The notes under the pieces were generated by a model. It made no database searches. It saw only the letters and a list, made by a program, of their open reading frames with translations, and was not told the origin of the DNA. Below are positions 15,372 through 20,300 of a DNA stretch of 20,300 nt, piece by piece. A program made the position numbers and the translations under genes. The stretch is from an uncultured Streptococcus sp. GTDB taxonomy: Bacteria > Bacillota > Bacilli > Lactobacillales > Streptococcaceae. The stretch's first letter is position 1, and the number at the start of each line of letters is the position of its first letter. The DNA lies in NCBI RefSeq assembly GCF_905372115.1, contig NZ_CAJPNR010000037.1, positions 1 through 20,300 on the forward strand, read 5' to 3'.

Positions 15372-15477
15372 TAGTAATTTAAAAAACTTTGATAATTTTT
15401 ATGGAGATTTAGCTCAGTTTGTAAATTTCATACTTCACAGAATACTTTTCAAAAGTATTTTTTTACTGTATTCATGA
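15364..15477 (+). pseudogene. tslA 5'-end scar 1 (first 18 codons, then unrelated sequence)
   Basis: From TTG 15364 the frame reads MSNSNLKNFDNFYGDLAQ, nearly identical to the intact lipase start MSNSNLKNFDNFYANLAQ. After codon 18 (15417) homology stops and the frame runs into non-homologous sequence, a terminator hairpin and TGA (15475-15477). The 8-bp overlap with the preceding immunity gene is the same as at the intact tilA-tslA junction. It is a remnant of a lost effector, not a working gene. Confidence 0.75.
15441..15464 (+). terminator. Terminator after TilA-like copy 1
   Basis: AATACTTTT (15441-15449), C, AAAAGTATT (15451-15459), then T5. An identical element follows copy 2. Confidence 0.7.
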
Positions 15478-15483
15478 TATAAT
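15475..15483 (+). promoter_or_regulatory. Extended -10 promoter of TilA-like copy 2
   Basis: TGATATAAT (TATAAT at 15478-15483), 38 nt before the start codon and 11 nt after the terminator T-run. No clear -35. Confidence 0.6.
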
Positions 15484-15520
15484 AATAGTAACTTATTATT
15501 ATGCACAAGGAGGCTAGAAG

Positions 15521-15973
15521 ATGAAACAAAAACAAATAGCGATTCTCTCTGTGGCAGCAGTAATAGCTTCTCTGGTCATAGGAGGGACAATTATGACAGT
15601 TCAAAATAAAAATTTGTTTACAGACGGAAGCAAGCAGGAGAAAAAGAAAGAGCAAGACCCACATGAAAAACAGCTTGCTTATCTTAAAAAGCATGAAGAA
15701 GAGATTAAGGAGTTTGTAAAATCTCAAAATTCAAAGATTGAAACAGTTCAGCTTATTTGGGATAGTTTAATTGTTGAAGAGATAGGGAATGGGACTCCTC
15801 AAGGAGCAGGTTTTAATCTATCGTTGAAAGGAACTTTCAATCATATAAAAGATTCTGATTTTACAGTAGATTTTCCGCTAGAAAATGAGAATGCTATCCC
15901 TTCGATAGATTTAATTGGAATGCTAAATCCACCTAGTGTATTAAAAAATGGGGGATGGGACAAATATGAGTAA
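15521..15973 (+). CDS. DUF1433/TilA-like putative immunity protein, copy 2
   Basis: 150 aa. A perfect AAGGAGG precedes ATG 15521. The N-terminal half (TM about 7-26, then the charged helix through EFVKSQNSKIETVQ) is almost identical to copy 1. The C-terminal half diverges strongly: LIWDSLIVEEIGNGTPQGAG, then KGTFNHIKDSDFTVDFPLEN, ending GGWDKYE rather than GGxxFE. This is the pattern expected if the C-terminal half determines which lipase is neutralised while the N-terminal half is homogenised by recombination. No Cys, so it is not a lipoprotein. It has its own promoter and terminator and is followed by a tslA scar that starts with ATG. Confidence 0.68.
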   Translation: MKQKQIAILSVAAVIASLVIGGTIMTVQNKNLFTDGSKQEKKKEQDPHEKQLAYLKKHEEEIKEFVKSQNSKIETVQLIWDSLIVEEIGNGTPQGAGFNLSLKGTFNHIKDSDFTVDFPLENENAIPSIDLIGMLNPPSVLKNGGWDKYE

Positions 15974-16019
15974 TAGTAATTTAAAAAATTTTGACAATTT
16001 TTATGGAAATTTAGCGTAG
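15966..16019 (+). pseudogene. tslA 5'-end scar 2 (17 codons, then in-frame TAG)
   Basis: ATG 15966 gives MSNSNLKNFDNFYGNLA and then TAG (16017-16019) where the intact gene has CAG. The overlap with the preceding stop (TATGAGTAA) is again 8 bp. The ATG at this position supports reading the intact lipase from the equivalent TTG. Confidence 0.75.
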
Positions 16020-16042
16020 TCAGTAAAATTTATACTTCACAG

Positions 16043-16066
16043 AATACTTTTCAAAAGTATTTTTTT
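16043..16066 (+). terminator. Terminator after TilA-like copy 2
   Basis: AATACTTTT (16043-16051), C, AAAAGTATT (16053-16061), T5; identical to the element after copy 1. Confidence 0.7.
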
Positions 16067-16076
16067 AATGCATTCA

Positions 16077-16085
16077 TGATACAAT
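16077..16085 (+). promoter_or_regulatory. Extended -10 promoter of the tilA3-tslA operon
   Basis: TGATACAAT (-10 TACAAT at 16080-16085), 31 nt before the start codon. It is one base weaker than the copy 2 promoter (TACAAT against TATAAT). It probably drives the whole intact effector operon to 18921, because I see no other promoter or terminator inside. Confidence 0.55.
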
Positions 16086-16115
16086 AATAGTAACTTCTAT
16101 TCTTAAGGAGGACAA

Positions 16116-16553
16116 ATGGTGAAAAAAAGCAAAATAGCTACTCTATCAATTGTAGTGATAACCGCTACTCTAGTTATTGGAGGAACAATTATGACAGTTC
16201 AAAATAAAAATTTGTTTTCAGATGGAACCAAGCAGGAGAAAAAGAAAGAGCAAGAGCCGCATGAAAAACAGCTAGCTTATCTCAAAAAACATAAGAAAGA
16301 TATTGAGGAGTATATTAAGTCTTTGAATCCTAAGATAGAAACAGTTCAAATTGATTGGGAACAAACACAATGGGATCAGATAGGAAATGGAACGCCTCAA
16401 GGTGGAGGTGATATTGTTCAGGTTTATGGAGGCTTTAATAATATAGCAAAATCAAGCTGGAGTGTTATTATTAGAATTGAAGATGAAAAAATTCTAATTA
16501 ATTCTATTGGAATTGGTAGTCCTTTACGTATTGGGGGTGAACTTTTTGAGTAA
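16116..16553 (+). CDS. DUF1433/TilA-like immunity protein, copy 3, cognate to the lipase
   Basis: 145 aa. AAGGAGG (16105-16111) precedes ATG 16116. Topology is as in the other copies: one TM (about 9-28), a charged helix, and a beta-rich domain with QIDWEQTQWDQIGNGTPQGG and YGGFNNIAKSSW, ending GSPLRIGGELFE. The C-terminus is closest to copy 1. It overlaps the lipase start by 8 bp, so it is made first and coupled to the toxin, which makes it the best candidate for the cognate immunity protein. No Cys is present, so it is predicted to be TM-anchored with its domain outside the cell, where a lipase would attack membrane lipids. Confidence 0.7.
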   Translation: MVKKSKIATLSIVVITATLVIGGTIMTVQNKNLFSDGTKQEKKKEQEPHEKQLAYLKKHKKDIEEYIKSLNPKIETVQIDWEQTQWDQIGNGTPQGGGDIVQVYGGFNNIAKSSWSVIIRIEDEKILINSIGIGSPLRIGGELFE

Positions 16554-18303
16554 TAGCAATTTAAAAAACTTTGATAATTTTTACGCTAATTTGGCTCAGT
16601 CAGCCTACAGAGGTCGACCGAATCTTTTTCCTTATGAGAGATTGACAAAGGCAGAGAAAGAGATATTAGACTCAGGAGGCTCTCTTCCATTTGATTTTTC
16701 CCAAGATGTTGTGTATGAGAAAGAAATCACCCCTGGAGGTAAGAAACTCGATAATGATGGGAAAGTTTACCTGCAGCCAGATCCAGATTTGCATGTTGAA
16801 AAGGGATTAGATTTACCCTTTGTGGATGATAAGGATAAGAAAATTGCTGATTATAAAGAGAAAGCAGGTTTAGGTCCTTACCAGAAAGGTCGTTTAACTA
16901 ATGAGAGAGCTGGTTTTAATGCATATTTTCTAACAGATACACCGACTTTGGGCAAGGATACAAAGCATACTTATATGGCTATTCGAGGTAGTGATGGTTT
17001 CAATACTGAGAGAGTTAAGAAAGAAGGAATTAAGCCTTTAAATCTGAATGATTGGCTTATTAATGATGCTAATTTTGCTTTATTTGATTCGCATATACCT
17101 CAGGCTAGACTAGCAACAGAGGGAATGAAAGCCACCATTGCAGAAATGAGCGAGAAAGCTCCCCAAGCTACGATGGATCTTACAGCCCACTCGCTGGGGA
17201 CTATGGTGACAGTTCAAGGAATAGCTAATCTGAGCCAACAAGAATTTGATAAAATTGGAAAGGTCGTTCTTTTCGATGGACCGGATACTACCGATAGTTT
17301 GAAAAAAATGGGAGTTGATGATGATAGGATTAAAGCGATTAGCGAAAAACTTGAATACTATGCCAATCCTTTTGATATTGTTAGTATGCTCAATCGTGAG
17401 AATACAATCTATAATTTAGAGAAACCTGGAGAAAAGCCAACTCGTAAGGAATTGGGAACAGCTCATATAGTTGTGCCTCTTCATTATACTCGCTTTGACT
17501 TTATGTCTGATAGTGCTCATGATTTTGGTGTTTTTCAGGCAGACGGCAAGGGGGGATTTTTAGTCGCTTCAGAAGATTTTCATCCAGAACTTCTGAGAGC
17601 AGGGGAGAAGCTTGCGAGATTAGAAGCGAAATTTTTAGATTTGCTTCGTATGCAAGGTTTGACTGATGATGAGGCGATAAAATTCATGAATGCTGTTGTT
17701 GACGTTTCTTCTTTTGGAACAGCAAATTTTGCGCGTGCAGGTATTTCTACATCTGCTTTCTATGAATTTAAGCGGGATTATCAAGCAATCATTGATGAAG
17801 CACGTAGAGAGTCGATGAAGTGGGACAAGAAGATGATTCCAAGCTATCAGAAACAGCTTGGAAGTGGTAATCTTACAGGTGAAGAGAGAATTTTAGTTCG
17901 TGCTCGTCTCCTTCAGACTGCAGCTCAGTTGGCTATCTTTGAAATAGAAGATAAAGTTAAGCATGTCAAAACTTTATTGTCGGATGCCAAGGAATCTGTC
18001 CAAAAGATAATTAATGACGCAAGAACAGAGGCAGCTGGCCTTGCTACTTATTTGAGCGACTCAGAAGTGGAGAGTTTATTGATTGATTTCGATATAAAGC
18101 ACTACTGGGACGATTCGGTTGAAACAAATACGAACACATCCGCAAAAGGATTCCTGACAGAGATTGAACAGTTAGGAACGACTTTGGTCAGAGCTAGTGG
18201 AGATTTTGCAGCAGTCGATACTCAGCAAGCTGAGGATTTCAATAATCTCTTAGCAGATGTGAAAGGATCATGGAGGGTTATTGAAAATGCTTATACCAAA
18301 TGA
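16546..18303 (+). CDS. Reverse-polarity T7SS lipase effector (TslA-like)
   Basis: 585 aa from TTG 16546 (MSNSNLKNF), 5 nt after GGGGGTGA; the upstream ATG 16507 lies inside the immunity gene, and scar 2 has ATG at this exact position. Residues about 1-335 form an alpha/beta-hydrolase resembling class 3 lipases: YMAIRGSDG (oxyanion region), AHSLG with nucleophile S216, YANPFDIVS with candidate D277, and SDSAHDFG with candidate H325. Residues about 345-585 are almost wholly helical (EKLARLEAKFLDLLRMQG through SWRVIENAYTK), like an LXG targeting domain placed at the C-terminus. This matches S. aureus TslA, a T7SS-secreted lipase with reversed domain order. No signal peptide. It overlaps the immunity gene upstream (8 bp) and the partner gene downstream (17 bp). 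Confidence 0.78.
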   Translation: MSNSNLKNFDNFYANLAQSAYRGRPNLFPYERLTKAEKEILDSGGSLPFDFSQDVVYEKEITPGGKKLDNDGKVYLQPDPDLHVEKGLDLPFVDDKDKKIADYKEKAGLGPYQKGRLTNERAGFNAYFLTDTPTLGKDTKHTYMAIRGSDGFNTERVKKEGIKPLNLNDWLINDANFALFDSHIPQARLATEGMKATIAEMSEKAPQATMDLTAHSLGTMVTVQGIANLSQQEFDKIGKVVLFDGPDTTDSLKKMGVDDDRIKAISEKLEYYANPFDIVSMLNRENTIYNLEKPGEKPTRKELGTAHIVVPLHYTRFDFMSDSAHDFGVFQADGKGGFLVASEDFHPELLRAGEKLARLEAKFLDLLRMQGLTDDEAIKFMNAVVDVSSFGTANFARAGISTSAFYEFKRDYQAIIDEARRESMKWDKKMIPSYQKQLGSGNLTGEERILVRARLLQTAAQLAIFEIEDKVKHVKTLLSDAKESVQKIINDARTEAAGLATYLSDSEVESLLIDFDIKHYWDDSVETNTNTSAKGFLTEIEQLGTTLVRASGDFAAVDTQQAEDFNNLLADVKGSWRVIENAYTK

Positions 18304-18598
18304 TGATGCGCTCGTAACTAGAGTGGAGTTAGAGAGACAGTTTAAAGAAAAGATGAAGGAGCAGGAGAGGCAGGCTATCAAGGCTTTGATAGTGGCCAAA
18401 GAGCTGCTTATCCTTGCAAAAGGATTAGATCTGGTAGCTCAGCTACAGGCGGCGGCTTTGGATATGAAAAATTATGCTTCTACTAACTATGTCAATGACA
18501 TTAAGGGTGGATTTGAAGGGAAGGCAGCGCAAGCTGCTGAAACTCATCTAACTCAGACGATGCAGATGCCTTCTTTGGATAGCCCAATTAAGGGTTAG
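18287..18598 (+). CDS. Small helical T7SS partner protein (TlaA1/Lap-like)
   Basis: 103 aa from ATG 18287, 9 nt after GGAGGG; an in-frame TTG at 18281 sits too close to the RBS. It overlaps the lipase stop by 17 bp. Helical hairpin pattern: a charged helix (KEKMKEQERQAIKALIVAKE), a hydrophobic Ala/Leu-rich helix (LDLVAQLQAAALDMKNY), a turn, then KGGFEGKAAQAAETHL, in which FEG followed by Ala-rich helix recalls the WxG turn of WXG100 proteins. S. aureus TslA needs two such small partners (TlaA1, TlaA2) that bind its helical domain for targeting to the T7SS. Position and architecture fit; exact family not confirmed. Confidence 0.65.
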   Translation: MLIPNDDALVTRVELERQFKEKMKEQERQAIKALIVAKELLILAKGLDLVAQLQAAALDMKNYASTNYVNDIKGGFEGKAAQAAETHLTQTMQMPSLDSPIKG

Positions 18599-18609
18599 GA
18601 GGTGAGGCA

Positions 18610-18921
18610 ATGCTGAATAAAAAGAAGCTTCAGGAACTGGAAGATGAACATGCTCTAAAAATGCGTGAGTTTGAGCGAGTAGAGACAGACTTAGATACAT
18701 ACTACTATAAGTTTGACAGAGAGACGAACAAACTCTTAGAGGCGATTTCTTATGCATGTAGAGAGGTTCCTTTGACAGCGACTCAACCTTATATTTCTCA
18801 AATAGAGGATAATCTGGAACAATACCATCAGCAATATAAAAAGCGCATAGATGATGTTTTAGAAGCTCGCTATCAGGAGAACAGACGCTTTCAGAATAAG
18901 CTGGATGAAGTGAGTAAATGA
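18610..18921 (+). CDS. Small coiled-coil T7SS partner protein (TlaA2/Lap2-like)
   Basis: 103 aa. ATG 18610 is preceded by GGAGGTGAGG, 11 bp after the previous gene. The protein is strongly charged and helical: a first helix (KKLQELEDEHALKMREFERV...), a short break near EVPLTATQP, and a second helix (QIEDNLEQYHQQYKKRIDDV...). It has no signal, TM or Cys pair; one Cys in YACREV. This looks like the DUF3958/Lap2-type or TlaA2-type adaptor paired with a T7SS effector. It is the last gene of the lipase operon, followed by a weak terminator-like hairpin. Confidence 0.65.
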   Translation: MLNKKKLQELEDEHALKMREFERVETDLDTYYYKFDRETNKLLEAISYACREVPLTATQPYISQIEDNLEQYHQQYKKRIDDVLEARYQENRRFQNKLDEVSK

Positions 18922-18942
18922 ATCAAAATACTAAGAAAATTG

Positions 18943-18991
18943 GAAGAAGTGAGAATTACCCTGCTTCTTTTTCTTTCTCTTTTTTTGCTAA
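18943..18991 (+). terminator. Weak terminator-like hairpin after the lipase operon
   Basis: AAGAAGTG (18944-18951) pairs with TGCTTCTT (18962-18969), including two G-U pairs, followed by a T/C-rich tract. Imperfect, but it is the only candidate before the leu promoter. Confidence 0.45.
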
Positions 18992-19047
18992 TAAACTCAA
19001 AAAATAATCCAGCATATTAAAAATTTTCAGAAAATATAGACTTTTTC

Positions 19048-19076
19048 TTGACAGGTTTATGATACTGTGTTAAAAT
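19048..19076 (+). promoter_or_regulatory. Strong promoter of the leu operon
   Basis: Consensus -35 TTGACA (19048-19053), exactly 17 nt, then -10 TAAAAT (19071-19076) with a preceding TG. It is the best promoter in the window and drives the leader peptide and leuA. Confidence 0.88.
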
Positions 19077-19118
19077 ACTAAACAATAAGAAACCATCTCA
19101 AAAAGGAGTTAGTCAAAC

Positions 19119-19172
19119 ATGAGGTCAACTCAATCTTCAAACTTTGCTTTGTTGTTGCGTTACTCGGGCTAG
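19119..19172 (+). CDS. leuA leader peptide (17 aa, three consecutive Leu codons)
   Basis: ATG 19119 after AAGGAG (19103-19108) encodes MRSTQSSNFALLLRYSG and stops at TAG 19170-19172. The codons TTG-TTG-TTG (19149-19157) would stall a ribosome when Leu-tRNA is scarce. The stop codon lies inside the first arm of the pause hairpin. A comparable leader peptide with leucine codons controls leu/ilv transcription in Lactococcus lactis. It acts by its translation rate, not as a product. Confidence 0.82.
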   Translation: MRSTQSSNFALLLRYSG

Positions 19173-19252
19173 TGCAAAAGCATTAGTCCTGTTTGGCTTA
19201 CCAAGCGGGAGTAAATCAACATCTCGCTTGTTCCTCAAGTGAGATGTTTTTT
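19166..19252 (+). promoter_or_regulatory. Leucine transcription attenuator (pause, antiterminator and terminator hairpins)
   Basis: Pause hairpin: GGGCTAGTGC (19166-19175), loop AAAA, GCATTAGTCC (19180-19189), 10 bp including G-U pairs. Antiterminator: CAAGCGGGA (19202-19210) with TCTCGCTTG (19222-19230), 9 bp. Terminator: AACATCTCGCTTG (19218-19230), loop TTCCT, CAAGTGAGATGTT (19236-19248), 13 bp with one G-U, then T6. The antiterminator uses the whole 3' part of the terminator's first arm, so the two exclude each other. Confidence 0.82.
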
Positions 19253-19440
19253 ATTTCACCTATCTTACCTCAAATTCTGATGAGGAAGAAATGGTTTCTA
19301 AAGGAGCGACGGGAGTGGGAATGCATCTTGATTTTTCTGAAATCAATTTGTCTCATACCGTCTCAGTCATTGAACACGACCTAGAAGTTGGGGAAGATTT
19401 TTTCCTAAATGGTCTATGTATCTTAGAAAAGGAGTTGTCT

Positions 19441-20300
19441 ATGACACGCAAAGTTGAGTTTTTTGATACCAGCCTCCGGGATGGCGAGCAGACACCAGGA
19501 GTGAATTTCTCTATCAAGGAGAAGGTGGCTATTGCCAAGCAGTTAGAGAAGTGGGGTATTTCAGTCATTGAAGCTGGTTTTCCTGCTGCGAGTCCAGATT
19601 CTTTTGCGGCGGTGCAGGAGATTGCTAAAGTCATCACAAAAGCCTCTGTTACTGGGCTGGCGCGTTCGGTCAAGTCCGATATTGATGCCTGCTATGAAGC
19701 GCTCAAGGATGCCAAGCATCCACAGATTCATGTCTTCATTGCGACCAGTCCTATTCACAGAGAGTTCAAGCTGAAAAAGTCCAAGGAAGAGATTTTAGAA
19801 GCTGTGAAAGAGCATGTCTCCTACGCGCGCTCCAAGTTCGATATAGTCGAGTTTTCACCAGAGGATGCGACACGAACAGAGCTGGATTTCCTTTTTCAGG
19901 TGGTACAAACAGCAGTGGATGCAGGTGCGACTTATATCAATATTCCAGATACAGTCGGCTTTACTACTCCTGAAGAATTTGCAAACATTTTCGACTACCT
20001 AGTGGCAAATGTGACTTCTGATCATAAGGTGGTATTTGGTGTTCATTGCCATGATGACCTTGGTATGGCAACGGCCAATACTTTGACGGCTATCAAGCAC
20101 GGTGCTGGTCGTGTTCAGGGAACTATCAATGGTATTGGTGAGCGGGCTGGAAATGTAGCATTGGAAGAAGTTGCAGTTGCATTGGAGATTCGTCAAGACT
20201 ATTATCAGGTTGAGTCGGATATCGTCCTTAATGAAACCATCAACACTTCTGAGCTGGTGTCCCGCTTCTCAGGTATTCCAGTGCCTAAGAACAAGGCGGT
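19441..20300 (+). CDS. leuA: 2-isopropylmalate synthase, 5' part (cut by window end)
   Basis: 286 complete codons, open to the window edge. ATG 19441 is 8 nt after AAGGAG and gives MTRKVEFFDTSLRDGEQTPG, the usual N-terminus with catalytic R and metal D of the DxxLRDGEQ motif. Further on come EAGFPAASPDSF, NIPDTVGF, the metal-binding HCHDDLG and NGIGERAGN, all of the HMGL-like TIM barrel. It condenses acetyl-CoA with 2-ketoisovalerate in the first committed step of leucine synthesis. The C-terminal regulatory domain (leucine binding) would lie beyond the window. The same frame is open for about 66 codons upstream (from 19243), but no RBS supports a longer start. Confidence 0.96.
   Translation, partial: MTRKVEFFDTSLRDGEQTPGVNFSIKEKVAIAKQLEKWGISVIEAGFPAASPDSFAAVQEIAKVITKASVTGLARSVKSDIDACYEALKDAKHPQIHVFIATSPIHREFKLKKSKEEILEAVKEHVSYARSKFDIVEFSPEDATRTELDFLFQVVQTAVDAGATYINIPDTVGFTTPEEFANIFDYLVANVTSDHKVVFGVHCHDDLGMATANTLTAIKHGAGRVQGTINGIGERAGNVALEEVAVALEIRQDYYQVESDIVLNETINTSELVSRFSGIPVPKNKA

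Larger units (their letters stand above)
15364..15500 (+). repeat. Tandem-duplication block, copy A (tslA scar + terminator + promoter)
   Basis: This stretch recurs at about 15966-16101 with few differences and one 14-nt shorter or altered patch after the scar. Shared parts include the scar, the block TATACTTCACAGAATAC or its near-identical form, the terminator, and CATGATA-AATAATAGTAACTT. Start-to-start spacing of the TilA-like genes is 575 and 595 bp, consistent with tandem duplication. Confidence 0.75.
15966..16101 (+). repeat. Tandem-duplication block, copy B
   Basis: Second copy of the scar, terminator and promoter block described at 15364-15500. Main differences: ATG instead of TTG start, a TAG in the scar, and TACAAT instead of TATAAT in the -10. 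Confidence 0.75.

Noticed and set aside
18918..19007. A 29-codon ORF overlapping the stop of the last T7SS partner gene (ATGA overlap)
   Set aside because: No RBS of its own, Phe/Ser-rich sequence created by the T/C tract, and it contains the terminator-like hairpin.
1..20300. CiaR operator (TTTAAG-N5-TTTAAG) and csRNA genes
   Set aside because: I scanned the intergenic parts and found only single TTTAAG hits or wrong spacing, for example TTTAATTTTAAG near 10446-10457.
1..20300. CRISPR arrays, tRNA or rRNA genes, insertion sequences
   Set aside because: No regularly spaced direct repeats, no cloverleaf or rRNA-like sequence, and no transposase frame seen on either strand, including around the accessory island.

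Overview
The window looks like a chromosome segment of an oral Streptococcus, probably of the sanguinis/mitis groups. Evidence: low to moderate GC, strong AAGGAGG ribosome-binding sites, many extended -10 (TGnTATAAT) promoters, and closely recognisable streptococcal CiaR/CiaH, PgdA, uridine kinase and LeuA proteins. Species assignment is inference.

Left flank (1-9328) is core genome. A small Gly/Asn/Gln-rich membrane-anchored protein precedes the ciaRH two-component operon, which is followed after 15 bp by a ketopantoate-reductase-family gene and a terminator. Then come glyoxalase I and the peptidoglycan N-acetylglucosamine deacetylase PgdA. A bidirectional terminator separates PgdA from a leftward pair (Gfo/Idh/MocA oxidoreductase, then a DEAD-box helicase). 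That pair is divergent from uridine kinase (udk), which is followed by a long hairpin and a DUF1275 membrane protein.

The middle (about 9400-18985) is AT-richer and accessory. I read it as a type VII secretion (T7SS) effector/immunity island without the secretion machinery. Its left part is mostly debris and apparent orphan immunity genes: a four-TM protein, a DUF4176 gene with an in-frame stop, two TipC-type immunity genes (one frameshifted in an A-run), a frameshifted N-terminal piece of an LXG effector, a five-TM DUF443/TsaI-like protein, and an unrecognised multi-TM protein. Its right part looks functional: three tandem DUF1433/TilA-like immunity genes, a 585-aa 'reverse' T7SS lipase (lipase first, helical targeting domain last; TslA-like), and two small helical partner proteins (TlaA/Lap-like).

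The most striking observation is that each of the first two TilA-like genes ends by overlapping the first 17-18 codons of a vanished tslA-type gene. These 'scars' keep the same 8-bp overlap seen in the intact immunity/lipase pair. Each scar is followed by its own terminator and extended -10 promoter. This suggests that older toxin-immunity pairs lost the toxin and kept the immunity gene.

Right flank (19048-20300) is leuA, cut by the window end. It is preceded by a strong promoter, a 17-codon leader peptide with three consecutive Leu codons, and mutually exclusive hairpins. This is a textbook arrangement for leucine-dependent transcription attenuation.
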